Below are positions 40,695-49,966 of a DNA stretch of 64,000 nucleotides, piece by piece. The translations under genes were made by a program, and so were the position numbers. The stretch comes from Chloroflexota bacterium (GTDB taxonomy: Bacteria; Chloroflexota; Anaerolineae; Anaerolineales; Villigracilaceae): assembly GCA_021414245.1 (NCBI GenBank), contig JAIOOU010000007.1:339633-403632 (forward strand), in the 5' to 3' direction. The notes under the pieces were generated by a model. That model did no database searches. It was not told where the DNA came from and was given only the letters and a program-made list of their open reading frames with translations. Numbering within the stretch: the first letter of the stretch is position 1; every line of letters begins with the position of its first letter.

Positions 40695-42911
40695 ATGCCC
40701 GAAGCTCCGCGCATGACCCGCCGAAAATACGCTCACGCCGAACCGCCTTCCGTTCCACCAAACGACTGGCTGGAACGGCTTTCAAAGTTTAATCTGCAAT
40801 TTGGACGGTTTCTGCGGGATGCGGCTGGCGTGATCTTGATCGCGTTTGCGGTCATGTCTCTGCTGGCCGTATGGAAGGTCACTGAAGGCGCCTTGATCAC
40901 CCCCTTTGCCGACCGCCTTGTATTGTGGTTTGGTTGGGGCGGATTTCTGGTATTGATCGGAATTGGATATCTTGGGTATTCGCTTCTGCGCCGCGACGGG
41001 GCGGAGGTCCGATGGGGGAGAATCATCTCACTTGAGCTCGCCTCTCTTCTGACCCTGGGACTGCTTGCTGTTTTTGGAGGCAACGACCTGCTTCGGGCGG
41101 AGGCCGGCTGGGACGGGGGCCGGTTGGGCTGGGGCTTAAGTACCCTGGCATGGCAATCCATGGGAGCGGTTGGCGGCACTCTGGCCATCCTCCTTTTTTG
41201 GGTTCTCATGGTCATGACCGGTTTTGGGTTGTGGGAAAAGTTGGAAGCGTGGTTGCTGCATCTTGCCGGGGAGGCGCCGACTTTGGTGGTATCCACTCCT
41301 ACCCCGGAGGCGGTCGAACATAAGGCGGTTTCGTCCGAAAAGGCAGCCGCGCCCAAAAAGAAGACCCAACCCCTGCCCGCCGAGTTCCGGACCTCTTTCA
41401 AATCAAAGGATAAGGATGAAAAACCGGTCAAGGCCCTGCCCCGTGGAGAGGATCTTCCGCCATTACAGATCCTGTTGGCCGAAACTTCCGTCCGTGCGGA
41501 TGACCGGACGATTAATCAAACTGCCGGCCTGATCATGAAAACGCTGTCAGAGTTCGGCATCCCTGCAACGGTCATTGGTTACCGGGTTGGTCCCGCTGTG
41601 ACTCAATTTGCGGTTCAACCTGGATTTATCAAAAGGCCGGGTTCAGACGAGGAAGATGCCCAGCAGATGAAGGTTCGCGTTGCTCAAATCGCATCTCTCG
41701 AGAAGGACATTGCCCTGGCTTTATCGGCCCAACGTTTGCGCATTGAGGCCCCGGTTCCTGGAAAACCCTACGTCGGCATCGAAGTGCCAAATACGCAAAG
41801 CTCCGTAGTTCGGTTAAAGACCCTGCTTGAATCCGAGGCCTTTTACAAGGTTGGTGCACCATTGGCCATTGCCATAGGGCGGGATGTGTCCGGCCAGCCC
41901 TTGATCGCCGACCTGGCCCGCATGCCTCACTTGTTGATTGCCGGGGCCACCGGTTCCGGCAAGTCGGTCTGCATCACCTCCATTGCTGCCTGCCTGGCCA
42001 TGAACAATACCCCGGAAGACCTGCGCATGGTCATGATCGATTCCAAAATGGTGGAACTGATCCGTTTCAATGGATTGCCTCATTTGTATGGAAAAGTGGA
42101 AACCAATATCGAGCGCATCCTTGGCGTGCTGCGCTGGGTGGTGGTCGAAATGGAACACCGCTACCGATTATTGGAATCGGCCCATGCCCGCGATCTAACA
42201 ACCTATAATCGAAAGGTCACCCGTAAGGCGGATGGGAGACCCCTTCCGCGCATCGTGGTGTTGATCGATGAACTGGCAGACCTGATGATGTCGGCCCCGG
42301 ATGTCACAGAGCATAACCTGGTCCGTCTGGCGCAAATGGCACGTGCTACAGGCATTCACCTTGTGGTGGCCACGCAACGTCCGTCCACAGATGTGGTCAC
42401 AGGTCTGATCAAGGCCAACTTCCCCGCCCGCCTGGCCTTTGCAGTCGCCTCCGGAATTGATAGCCGTGTCATTCTGGATTACACCGGCGCGGAGACTTTG
42501 CTGGGTCGTGGTGATATGCTCTTCTTAAATCCGGAAGTTGGCAATCCCATGCGCGCGCAGGGAGTTCTGATCACCGATATGGAGATTGAACGCATAATTT
42601 CGCATTGGCAGAAGAACAGTGATGTGCCTGTCGATGATGTTCCGCCGTGGGAAAAATTACTCCAGGAACCTGGTGAAGGCGAGGATGACGGACTGATCGA
42701 ACAGGCTATTTCCATCGTGCGCACGAGTCAGCGCGCATCCGCATCTTTGTTGCAGCGCCGTTTACGGGTCGGATATCCGCGTGCAGCCCGGCTGCTGGAC
42801 CAGCTTGAAGAAATGGGCGTGGTCGGACCGTCACAGGGCGGCGGCAAGGAGCGCGATGTGTTGATCAGTGAAGAAGACCTGATGGAAGAGGAAAAAACCG
42901 AGGAAGAATAG
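40695..42911 (+). CDS. ftsK: FtsK/SpoIIIE-family DNA translocase
   Basis: A 738-residue DNA pump coordinating chromosome segregation with division. Four membrane helices lie within residues 35-180. A Pro/Lys linker follows. The motor has beta-domain TVIGYRVGPAVTQFAV, Walker A GATGSGKSVC at about residues 416-425, Walker B VVLIDELADLMM, and RPSTDVVTGLIKANFPARLAFAV. The C-terminal gamma domain (about 670-725) is the winged helix that reads polar sequences: SQRASASLLQRRLRVGYPRAARLLDQLEEMGVVG. Downstream genes belong to lipid metabolism. Confidence 0.95.
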   Translation: MPEAPRMTRRKYAHAEPPSVPPNDWLERLSKFNLQFGRFLRDAAGVILIAFAVMSLLAVWKVTEGALITPFADRLVLWFGWGGFLVLIGIGYLGYSLLRRDGAEVRWGRIISLELASLLTLGLLAVFGGNDLLRAEAGWDGGRLGWGLSTLAWQSMGAVGGTLAILLFWVLMVMTGFGLWEKLEAWLLHLAGEAPTLVVSTPTPEAVEHKAVSSEKAAAPKKKTQPLPAEFRTSFKSKDKDEKPVKALPRGEDLPPLQILLAETSVRADDRTINQTAGLIMKTLSEFGIPATVIGYRVGPAVTQFAVQPGFIKRPGSDEEDAQQMKVRVAQIASLEKDIALALSAQRLRIEAPVPGKPYVGIEVPNTQSSVVRLKTLLESEAFYKVGAPLAIAIGRDVSGQPLIADLARMPHLLIAGATGSGKSVCITSIAACLAMNNTPEDLRMVMIDSKMVELIRFNGLPHLYGKVETNIERILGVLRWVVVEMEHRYRLLESAHARDLTTYNRKVTRKADGRPLPRIVVLIDELADLMMSAPDVTEHNLVRLAQMARATGIHLVVATQRPSTDVVTGLIKANFPARLAFAVASGIDSRVILDYTGAETLLGRGDMLFLNPEVGNPMRAQGVLITDMEIERIISHWQKNSDVPVDDVPPWEKLLQEPGEGEDDGLIEQAISIVRTSQRASASLLQRRLRVGYPRAARLLDQLEEMGVVGPSQGGGKERDVLISEEDLMEEEKTEEE

Positions 42912-42931
42912 GCATCCGCAGGCATTGAACC

Positions 42932-43564
42932 ATGAATTCAAAACAGACTTTTACCGATAGACTCAGGGTTATTTTTAAAGGCATTCTGGACCCGATCGGC
43001 GGTTTCCTGAACCGGATCGGATTGACTCCGAATGCGATCACCCTGCTTGGCCTGGCGGGCACTTCCGCCGGCGCGTATGTCATTTCGCAGGGTGAAATGA
43101 CCAAAGGCGGCATCATCCTTTTCATTTCCGTCCTCGTGGATGCCCTGGATGGCACCATGGCGCGTCTGCGCGGCGAATCCAGTGACTTTGGCGGATTCGT
43201 CGATTCGGTCAGTGATCGGTATGCGGAATTCATCACCTTCGGCGGATTATTGTATTTTTTCCTGTCGCAGGGTGATTACCCTGGTGTTGCAGTGACATTT
43301 GCCGCCACCGCCGGTTCTGTACTGGTTTCTTATGTAAAGGCTCGCGCCGAGGGATTGGGCTTTACCGCCAAGGTGGGCATTCTTACCCGCGTTGAACGAT
43401 ATATTGTATTGATCCCGCTGTTGGTCTTTAATCAGCCATATCCTGCGGTTGTTTTGATCGCACTGCTGGGAAATATTACGGCAATTCAACGCATCCTTCA
43501 TGTCCGCGCCCAGGGGCATGAACGCATGAGACTGGCCAGAGAGAAAAAAGAGTCCCTGAATTAA
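42932..43564 (+). CDS. CDP-alcohol phosphatidyltransferase family protein
   Basis: A 210-residue membrane enzyme. The signature D-x2-D-G-x2-A-R-x8-G-x3-D-x3-D is read as DALDGTMARLRGESSDFGGFVDSVSD, so the metal site is complete. About six helices are predicted. It transfers a CDP-linked phosphatidyl group to an alcohol; whether phosphatidylglycerol phosphate, phosphatidylinositol phosphate or another head group is made cannot be deduced. The gene lies 20 bases after ftsK and four bases before lgt. Confidence 0.9.
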   Translation: MNSKQTFTDRLRVIFKGILDPIGGFLNRIGLTPNAITLLGLAGTSAGAYVISQGEMTKGGIILFISVLVDALDGTMARLRGESSDFGGFVDSVSDRYAEFITFGGLLYFFLSQGDYPGVAVTFAATAGSVLVSYVKARAEGLGFTAKVGILTRVERYIVLIPLLVFNQPYPAVVLIALLGNITAIQRILHVRAQGHERMRLAREKKESLN

Positions 43565-43568
43565 CCCG

Positions 43569-44369
43569 ATGGATGAAGGACTTTTACTTGGCCCATTACT
43601 TTTACGTTGGAACGGCCTTCTCCTTGCGTTAGGCATTTCTGCAGGTGCATGGCTTGCAGCGCGGGAGGCAAAACGCCGTTTTTACGACCCAACGATAATA
43701 TATTATCTTTTTTTACCGCTTCTGTTTTGGGGGACTGTGGGCGCCCGTATTTGGTATATCCTGACTCCGCCTCTTTCTTCCAATCAGCTTGGTCTGACAA
43801 CCCATTATTATCTTTCCCACCCGATTGACGCTGTGACGCTCTGGTTGGGAGGGTTTGGTATTCCAGGAGCCTGGTTGGGTGGAGGATTCGCCCTGCTGTT
43901 TTTTGCCCGCAGACATAAACTGTCTTTTTGGGAATGGTCCGATATTCTCGCTCCCGGCCTTGCGCTTGCACAGGCGATCGGCCGGCTGGGTAATTACTTC
44001 AATCAGGAAATATATGGATTGCCCACCCAGATGCCGTGGAAGATCTTTATTGACCCTCCCTATCGCCTTTCCGGGTACGAGAAGGTGAATTTCTTTCACC
44101 CTTTGTTCGCCTATGAAGTCGTGTTGAATTTCGTGAATATGGTTTTTCTTCTTTGGCTGGTGAATCGTTTTTCCGAAAAGCTCGCCAAAGGGAATGTTTT
44201 CCTGTCTTATCTGGGAGTCTATTCCCTGATACGCTTTTTCCTTGAATTCCTTCGCCTGGATGTGGCGCTTGTGTATGGGATTAATATCAACCAGGTGTTT
44301 TTTGGGGTTGTTTTCGTCTTTGCAGGTGCGGCCCTCTTCGTAAAACACCGCTCTGCACAGGAATTGTAA
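43569..44369 (+). CDS. lgt: Prolipoprotein diacylglyceryl transferase
   Basis: A 266-residue membrane enzyme attaching diacylglycerol to the lipobox Cys of prolipoproteins, the step before LspA. The signature is IGRLGNYFNQEIYG, with the Arg and Asn binding phosphatidylglycerol. The early motif LRWNGLLLALGISAGAW, the C-terminal FFHPLFAYEVVLNFV and IRFFLEFLRLD are also conserved. It lies four bases from the CDP-alcohol transferase gene. Three predicted lipoproteins or membrane genes of this window would depend on it. Confidence 0.94.
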   Translation: MDEGLLLGPLLLRWNGLLLALGISAGAWLAAREAKRRFYDPTIIYYLFLPLLFWGTVGARIWYILTPPLSSNQLGLTTHYYLSHPIDAVTLWLGGFGIPGAWLGGGFALLFFARRHKLSFWEWSDILAPGLALAQAIGRLGNYFNQEIYGLPTQMPWKIFIDPPYRLSGYEKVNFFHPLFAYEVVLNFVNMVFLLWLVNRFSEKLAKGNVFLSYLGVYSLIRFFLEFLRLDVALVYGININQVFFGVVFVFAGAALFVKHRSAQEL

Positions 44370-44445
44370 GGTCACTGTGAGGATGAAACCTGTGCGTGGG
44401 GAATAAAATAGGAAGGTTGTTTTTTGTACGTAAAAGGAACCTCAT

Positions 44446-45381
44446 ATGATAGAAACTCACGATCTGAGCAAGCAGTTTCATGACTTTATGGCTGTGGACG
44501 GTGTAAATCTCTCTGTTCCTTCCGGCCAGATTTTGGCTTTACTGGGTCAAAATGGGGCCGGAAAGACTACAACGGTCCGCATGTTGACCGCGTTGTTAAA
44601 TCCTTCCCGAGGCTGGGCGCGTGTGGCTGGTTTTGATGTGGTTAAAAACGGGCATGACGTGCGCGCTTCGGTGGGCGTTCTGACCGAGCAGCACGGCTTG
44701 TACATGCGCATGACCGCCGTTGAATATCTGGATTTTTTTGGACAGGTGTACAGCTTATCGCCGAGTCTTCGCCAGGCGCGCAGTGATCATTTGCTGCAAT
44801 ATTTCGGCCTGACGGAAGCTTCCCGCCGCCGGATTGGGGAGTATTCAAAAGGGATGCGTCAAAAACTGGCCCTTGCACGTGCCATGATGCATGATCCGGG
44901 CGTCCTGCTGCTGGACGAGCCAACCTCCGCCATGGACCCGGAATCTGCGCGGCTGGTAAGGGACGAGATTGCCCGCCTGAAATCATCCAAACGAACGATC
45001 GTGATCTGCTCCCACAACCTGACCGAAGTGGAATCCCTGGCGGATCAAATTGCGATCATTTATCGCGGACGAATCCTGCTGCAAGGAACCCTGGAAGATC
45101 TCAAATACAAGGTTCTGGGTTCCCCGGAATATGAAATAAAGTTCACAGACGCTTGGGATTCGGGCAGACTGGAAATGCCTGAAGGTGTCGAACTGCTCTC
45201 GCAGGCTGCGGACAGTTTCAAGGTCCGTGTGAAGCGTCCGCAGGAGTCCAACCCGCAGTTGTTGAAGGCCTTGTATGCAAAGTCCGCGCCGGTGATGGCC
45301 ATGCAGGAGGAGCCCCGGACGCTGGAGCAGGTTTATCTCAAGGTAATGGCGGAAGCAAAAGGACGTGAGCATGTTCAATAA
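44446..45381 (+). CDS. ABC transporter ATP-binding protein (NatA-like)
   Basis: A 311-residue ATPase. Walker A is LGQNGAGKTT (residues about 31-40), the Q-loop is in VLTEQHGLYMRMTA, the signature is EYSKGMRQKLALARA, Walker B is VLLLDEPTSAMD and the switch His is in VICSHNLTEVE. The C-terminal 80 residues (EYEIKFTDAWDSGRL..EEPRTLEQVYLKVM) match the DUF4162-like tail of ABC-2 exporters. It overlaps the permease gene by 11 bases. The substrate, maybe Na+ or a drug, is unknown. Confidence 0.93.
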   Translation: MIETHDLSKQFHDFMAVDGVNLSVPSGQILALLGQNGAGKTTTVRMLTALLNPSRGWARVAGFDVVKNGHDVRASVGVLTEQHGLYMRMTAVEYLDFFGQVYSLSPSLRQARSDHLLQYFGLTEASRRRIGEYSKGMRQKLALARAMMHDPGVLLLDEPTSAMDPESARLVRDEIARLKSSKRTIVICSHNLTEVESLADQIAIIYRGRILLQGTLEDLKYKVLGSPEYEIKFTDAWDSGRLEMPEGVELLSQAADSFKVRVKRPQESNPQLLKALYAKSAPVMAMQEEPRTLEQVYLKVMAEAKGREHVQ

Positions 45382-46819
45382 ACTAAAACCCGTCTGGCTT
45401 GTGGCCGGGCGTGAATTGAAGGATCAGTTCCGCGACTGGCGTGTGTTAACGCCGATGATCATCCTGGTTTTTTGTTTTCCGATCCTGATGAATGAATTTG
45501 CCAAGCAAACCGTGGATTTCCTTAATCAATACAGTGCAAATTTAATCCTGGAACGGCTGGTGCCATTCTCGATCATGATCATCGGATTTTTCCCCATTAC
45601 CATTTCCCTGGTGGTGGCGCTGGAGGCCTTTGTGGGGGAGAAGGAGCGCGGGACGATCGAACCGATGCTAAGCGCTCCACTGGATAACTGGCAGTTGTAT
45701 TTTGGAAAATTGCTGGTGGGTGTGATTACCCCGCTGGTTGCCAGTTATTTATCCATTGCATTTTATCTGGTCATGATCAGCCGCCAAAATCTGATTATGC
45801 CGCCTTTTATGGTCATGCTGCAATTATTCCTGCTGACCACGGCTCATGCGACCCTGATGGTGAGTGCGGCGATCGTGATCTCTGTGCAGTCCACATCCGT
45901 GAAGGCGGCGAATCTGCTGGCGTCCTTTATTGTGATCCCAGTGGCGATCCTGATGCAGGGCGAGGCGGTCATGCTTTTCTGGGGGAATGAGCAGGTTCTC
46001 TGGCTCGCGATTGCGGGGGTGATGATCATTTCCCTGCTGCTGATTCGGGTGGGTATTGCCCATTTCCAGCGGGAGTATTTGCTTGGCCGCGAGATCGACA
46101 CCATCAATCTTAAGTGGTTATGGCTCACTTTCTGGAAAAATTTTCGGGGTGGGGCCAACTCCTTCCTGGAGTGGTATCGGTTTGTATTGAGCGCCGCCTT
46201 GCGCCGTATCGTTCCGGCTTTCCTTTTCATGGTTGCCATTGCCGGTTTCAGCATCTGGCTCGGTTACGATTGGATCATGGTCAATGTGTCACCGGTGATG
46301 GCCAAAGCGTCCCCGGAGGTGCTGGACAAGATCACCAATGCGGCACGTGAGATGCCAAGCCTGGCGGGCTTAAAGGATAATTTGAATGCGCCCTTCCTGT
46401 TCTTGAATAATACCCGTGCGGTCACATTGATCTTCCTTGCCGGTTTGTTTTCGTTCAGCGTTCTGGGCATTTTACTCTACATGGTCAACATCGGTTTGAT
46501 TGGCGGCGTGTTTGCGGTCCTGCAGCTGCTCAGCGTTCAGATTCCCGGGATCCAGCCCTGGAGAATATTTCTTGCGGGAGTCGTGCCGCACGGGATATTT
46601 GAAATTCCGGCTTTGATGATCGGCAGTGCCGTTGTCCTATACATGGGAGTGGCCATTGTCACGCCGCAAACGGGCAGGTCCATGGGCGAGATCATTCTTG
46701 AATTACTGGCGGACTGGGCGAAGGTCTTTATCGGCCTGGTCGTGCCAATGCTGGGTGTGGCTGCCGTCATTGAAGCCTACATCACTCCAGCACTTCTCGC
46801 GGCAAATTTGATCAAGTAG
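45371..46819 (+). CDS. ABC-2 type transporter permease
   Basis: A 482-residue permease partner of the preceding ATPase. Membrane segments cluster in residues 60-240 and 340-470, with a loop in between containing ANSFLEWYRFVLSAALRRIVPAF. The second half, with GIFEIPALMIGSAVVLYMG, matches SpoIIM/stage II sporulation protein M-like membrane domains, so this may be an ABC-2 plus SpoIIM-like fusion. The start at ATG 45371 is favoured by AAGGA eight bases upstream over the in-frame GTG at 45365. A terminator-like hairpin follows. Confidence 0.85.
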   Translation: MFNKLKPVWLVAGRELKDQFRDWRVLTPMIILVFCFPILMNEFAKQTVDFLNQYSANLILERLVPFSIMIIGFFPITISLVVALEAFVGEKERGTIEPMLSAPLDNWQLYFGKLLVGVITPLVASYLSIAFYLVMISRQNLIMPPFMVMLQLFLLTTAHATLMVSAAIVISVQSTSVKAANLLASFIVIPVAILMQGEAVMLFWGNEQVLWLAIAGVMIISLLLIRVGIAHFQREYLLGREIDTINLKWLWLTFWKNFRGGANSFLEWYRFVLSAALRRIVPAFLFMVAIAGFSIWLGYDWIMVNVSPVMAKASPEVLDKITNAAREMPSLAGLKDNLNAPFLFLNNTRAVTLIFLAGLFSFSVLGILLYMVNIGLIGGVFAVLQLLSVQIPGIQPWRIFLAGVVPHGIFEIPALMIGSAVVLYMGVAIVTPQTGRSMGEIILELLADWAKVFIGLVVPMLGVAAVIEAYITPALLAANLIK

Positions 46820-46846
46820 GCGATATCCAAGCCAGATTATCTATTG

Positions 46847-46884
46847 CGGGCCTTGAAAATAGACTTTCAAGGCCCGTGTGTTAT
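46847..46884 (+). terminator. Hairpin after the ABC permease
   Basis: CGGGCCTTGAAA pairs with TTTCAAGGCCCG around a 6-base loop; the T-tract is weak (TGTGTTAT), so termination is likely but not certain. Confidence 0.6.
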
Positions 46885-46940
46885 GACCGGGTTCCCAAAG
46901 CAGACAATGAAATTGTAGCTTTGCCTCCGGAATTATAGGA

Positions 46941-46946
46941 TAAGAT
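46941..46946 (+). promoter_or_regulatory. -10 box for a leaderless metallo-hydrolase gene
   Basis: TAAGAT followed by six bases and ATG 46953; no Shine-Dalgarno. Confidence 0.5.
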
Positions 46947-46952
46947 AGCCAC

Positions 46953-47759
46953 ATGCCCAAAGTAATCATTCTTGGTTCCTCCAACGCCATTCCCACTCGG
47001 GAAAGCGAAAATACCCACATGGTGGTCGTTGGCGGAGACCGTATGCTTCTGATCGATTCCGGCACCAATCCCATCCTGAGGCTGGAGGAGGCGGGGCTGG
47101 ACTTCAACAATCTGACGGATCTGGTTCTGACCCATTTTCATCCCGACCACGCCTCCGGCATTCCGCTTTTACTGATGGATATGTGGCTGATGGGCAGGGA
47201 AAGGCCCCTGAATATTTACGGCCTGCATTACACCCTCGATCGGCTGGAAGGGTTGATGGGGTTTTACAACTGGTCCGAGTGGCCGAATTTTTTTCAGGTG
47301 GTCTTTCACAGAATACCCGCCCGGGAATTGACGCCGGTCCTGGAATGTTCGGATTTCAGCGTGCTTGCGTCCCCGGTCCATCATTTCATTCCGACCATCG
47401 GACTACGAATTGAGTTTATGAAAAGTCAGAAGACTCTGGCCTATTCCTGTGACACAGAACCGTGTGATGAGGTTGTGCGCCTGAGCGAAGGCGCGGATGT
47501 TTTGATCCATGAAGCCGCCGGTAAATCCGTGGGTCATTCCTCGGCGGAACAGGCCGGATCGATCGCACAACGGGCGGAGGTGGGAAAGCTATATTTGATC
47601 CATTATCCGACGGGCAAATACGCAAAGGGTGACCTGCTTGCGGAGGCCCGTTCGGCTTTTCCGGGAGACATTGCGCTGGCCAGAGATTTCATGGTTTTGG
47701 ATTTTAGCAAAAGAATACCCCTCTCGCATTTTGCAAGAGGGGACAGGGGTGCGCGTTAA
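46953..47759 (+). CDS. Metallo-beta-lactamase fold hydrolase (RNase Z-like)
   Basis: A 268-residue MBL-fold enzyme. The metal motif is HFHPDHASG (His60, Asp64, His65), and further conserved blocks are LIDSGTNPILRLEEAG, SPVHHFIPTIGLRIE, YSCDTEPCDEVVRLSEGADVLIHEA and YLIHYPTG. It is closest to the tRNase Z/arylsulfatase-like branch, although the exosite of a true RNase Z is not obvious. The last 16 residues (RIPLSHFARGDRGAR) are encoded by a GGGG-rich palindromic repeat and are probably an acquired tail. The start is leaderless. Convergent with the HNH gene. Confidence 0.85.
   Translation: MPKVIILGSSNAIPTRESENTHMVVVGGDRMLLIDSGTNPILRLEEAGLDFNNLTDLVLTHFHPDHASGIPLLLMDMWLMGRERPLNIYGLHYTLDRLEGLMGFYNWSEWPNFFQVVFHRIPARELTPVLECSDFSVLASPVHHFIPTIGLRIEFMKSQKTLAYSCDTEPCDEVVRLSEGADVLIHEAAGKSVGHSSAEQAGSIAQRAEVGKLYLIHYPTGKYAKGDLLAEARSAFPGDIALARDFMVLDFSKRIPLSHFARGDRGAR
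47717..47752. repeat. GGGG-rich palindromic repeat at the end of the metallo-hydrolase gene
   Basis: ACCCCTCTCGCATTTTGCAAG leads into GAGGGGACAGGGGTG; CCCCTCT and AGAGGGG form an inverted pair. It resembles the element at 23186-23220. Confidence 0.75.
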
Positions 47760-47762
47760 TCT

Positions 47763-48269
47763 CTACCAGCCTAAAATATAGGGTTCCCATTCGCCATTCT
47801 CGGTCAGGTGCCGGCCGAAGATGTAGGCTGCATTGGTGGGGGGTTCCTTGGGAATATGGAGCAGGTGCATATGCGCCTCATCCACTTTGCGGCCGCCCTT
47901 GCGATGATTGCAATATGAGCAGGCCGCCACCAAATTCGTCCAGATATGTTTTCCACCCATATGCCGCGGGATGACATGATCCACAGTCAGAGTCCCGTCC
48001 CGCTTGCCGCAGTACTGGCAGGTATAATTGTCGCGTCTGAAGATTTCACGGCGCGATAATTTCACGTGCGGGCGTGGCCGGTGTACCTGGGATTCCAGTC
48101 GAATGACCGAGGGGCGCGGAAGCAGCTGTGAGATCGTGCGGATGTGTCCGCGGCCATTCACGATCATGTCGGCTTTGCCCGCCAGGAGCAGGCTGACAGC
48201 CCGTCGTGTTGAGCAGACATGGATCGGCTCAAAATTTGCATTAAGGACCAAAACTGGCTCATGCATCAT
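47763..48269 (-). CDS. HNH endonuclease family protein
   Basis: A 168-residue HNH nuclease. The motif has CQYCGKRDGTLTVDHVIPRHMGGKHIWTNLVAACSYCNHRKGG: two CxxC zinc pairs and the catalytic DHVIP His with the terminal N-x-R. The N-terminal segment PVLVLNANFEPIHVCSTRRAVSLLLAGKADMI is typical of short stand-alone HNH proteins of unknown biological role, not obviously a restriction or phage enzyme. It has its own minus-strand TATAAT (48287-48292). The gene is convergent with the MBL gene, three bases apart. Confidence 0.88.
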   Translation of the reverse strand: MMHEPVLVLNANFEPIHVCSTRRAVSLLLAGKADMIVNGRGHIRTISQLLPRPSVIRLESQVHRPRPHVKLSRREIFRRDNYTCQYCGKRDGTLTVDHVIPRHMGGKHIWTNLVAACSYCNHRKGGRKVDEAHMHLLHIPKEPPTNAAYIFGRHLTENGEWEPYILGW

Positions 48270-48353
48270 GGCTCGTAATCTGCATGATTATACTGCCACT
48301 CAATTAAATTCGTCATCAGAGGATTCCGTCAATCCCTGCAGGAGTATTTTGAA

Positions 48354-49247
48354 ATGAAAGTGATGATTTCAGGCGGTTCAGGTTTTCTGGGTCAGGCTCT
48401 GACCAAATCCCTGCTTGAGGATGGGCATAGGGTGTACATCCTCACCCGGGGTGCGCAAGTCATGCCTGGTGCGACTGCGGTCAAATGGGATGCCAAAACA
48501 ACCGCCGGATGGGGGCATCTCGTCAATGAAATGGATGGGATCATTCATTTGAACGGGAAGACTCTGGCCTCCTGGCCGTGGACGGCGGCGACGAAACGCG
48601 CCTTCCATGATTCACGCGTCCTTCCCGGCCTGGCACTTGCCCAGGCGGTTCTCGAAGCGACTCAGCGCCCCGAGGTTTTTGTTCAACAATCCGGCATCAA
48701 CTATTACGGACTGTCTGGCGATCTTGCGGATGAATCCACGCCTCCGGCGAGTGACTTCCTTGCCCAATTGGCTGTGCAATGGGAGAATGCGACCCGTTCC
48801 GTGGAAGATCTTGGGGTTCGGCGGGTGGTGATCCGTTCGGCGGTGGTGCTCAACAAAAAGGGCGGGTTGTTGCCTCTGATGGCATTACCTGCAAGATTAT
48901 TCATGGGCGGGCCGATAGGCGATGGAAAATATTCCATGCCATGGGTCCATACCGCTGACTGGGTGGGTGCTGTTCGCCATTTGCTTGGGGATCCGAATGC
49001 GCGCGGAACGTATAATTTAATTGCGCCAAAGGCCACCTCCAGCGCCGAATTTTTCCGGGTTCTTGCGGCAGTTCTGCACCGCCCGTACTGGTTTCCGACT
49101 CCGGCTTTTCTATTGAGGACCTTTTTGGGGGAAATGAGCGTCCTGATCGTGGAAGGCAGGTTTTCCCAACCCAAACGGCTGGTCGAGTCGGGGTATCGGT
49201 TCCAATTCGAAGGTCCGCATGAAGCGTTGACCGATTTATTTGGATAG
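48354..49247 (+). CDS. TIGR01777-type NAD-dependent epimerase
   Basis: A 297-residue SDR-like protein of the YfcH/TIGR01777 group. The nucleotide loop is ISGGSGFLGQALTKSLLEDGH, followed by VYILTRG and an inner block DGIIHLNGKTLASWPW. Later conserved segments are FVQQSGINYYG and RRVVIRSAVVLNKKGGLLPLM. The substrate of this family is not established. AGGAG lies 7 bases before ATG. It is divergent from the HNH gene and 21 bases before a lipoprotein. Confidence 0.9.
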   Translation: MKVMISGGSGFLGQALTKSLLEDGHRVYILTRGAQVMPGATAVKWDAKTTAGWGHLVNEMDGIIHLNGKTLASWPWTAATKRAFHDSRVLPGLALAQAVLEATQRPEVFVQQSGINYYGLSGDLADESTPPASDFLAQLAVQWENATRSVEDLGVRRVVIRSAVVLNKKGGLLPLMALPARLFMGGPIGDGKYSMPWVHTADWVGAVRHLLGDPNARGTYNLIAPKATSSAEFFRVLAAVLHRPYWFPTPAFLLRTFLGEMSVLIVEGRFSQPKRLVESGYRFQFEGPHEALTDLFG

Positions 49248-49268
49248 AAAATAAGGAGTAGTGATTTC

Positions 49269-49943
49269 ATGAAGAAAGCGATCCTATTGTTGACTGTTAT
49301 TCTCGCTGCTTGTTCCACGGCAACGCCGCCCCCCCCAGTGGTGCTGCCTGTGATGCTGGAGACCGATTCTGCATTTATTGACCCCTCCTACCCCACGGCG
49401 GAAGTGCAGTTGGCTGCCCCAAATCAAGCTGCTAATGGCATTGAAGTACGCATGCAAAGCGTTTCAGTGGAGGGCAAGAGTGTCAATGCGAATGTGTGTT
49501 TCACCCTGCCGGATGAATCCGACTGGTCGATCCTGTCTGCGAATTTGAATTACGGCGGCATCCTGGTGGAGGAATTTGGCACCACCCTGGTGAGTGTACA
49601 GGAACCTGCAAACGGGAGCACGGGCCTGCGTTGCGATACATTGACCTTCGTGGTGCCGCCTGATGCAGACCTCTCCAGTACGACGATCATGATCAATTCG
49701 ATCGGAGCCATTCCGCGGGAAGGTGATTATTGTGCGTTGTACATGCCCAAGATCCAACAGTCCCTGCTGGAACGCGGGATCGGCATTGTGCTGGATTGCA
49801 TGGACGTGAACGGAACACTGACCATGCAGATCCTGAGCATCCCCCCGGACATGTCGCAGGAACAGGCCGAGCAGATCGTATACAGCGACGAATTTTATAC
49901 GGTCAAAGGTCCGTGGAGTTTTTCGTTCAATCTGGCGCAATAA
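49269..49943 (+). CDS. Predicted lipoprotein of unknown function
   Basis: A 224-residue protein with a lipobox (VILAACSTAT, Cys at about residue 15) after a short hydrophobic segment; the Pro-rich linker contains a homopolymer run of C bases that could be slippage-prone. The remainder has no motif that I recognise; four later cysteines may pair. AAGGAG lies near the start. The next signal downstream is the tyrosine attenuator of tyrS. Confidence 0.75.
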   Translation: MKKAILLLTVILAACSTATPPPPVVLPVMLETDSAFIDPSYPTAEVQLAAPNQAANGIEVRMQSVSVEGKSVNANVCFTLPDESDWSILSANLNYGGILVEEFGTTLVSVQEPANGSTGLRCDTLTFVVPPDADLSSTTIMINSIGAIPREGDYCALYMPKIQQSLLERGIGIVLDCMDVNGTLTMQILSIPPDMSQEQAEQIVYSDEFYTVKGPWSFSFNLAQ

Positions 49944-49954
49944 TATTCTTGTTG

Positions 49955-49960
49955 TATAAT
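49955..49960 (+). promoter_or_regulatory. -10 box for the leaderless tyrS leader peptide
   Basis: TATAAT followed by six bases and ATG 49967; no clear -35. Confidence 0.65.
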
Positions 49961-49966
49961 AGCCTC

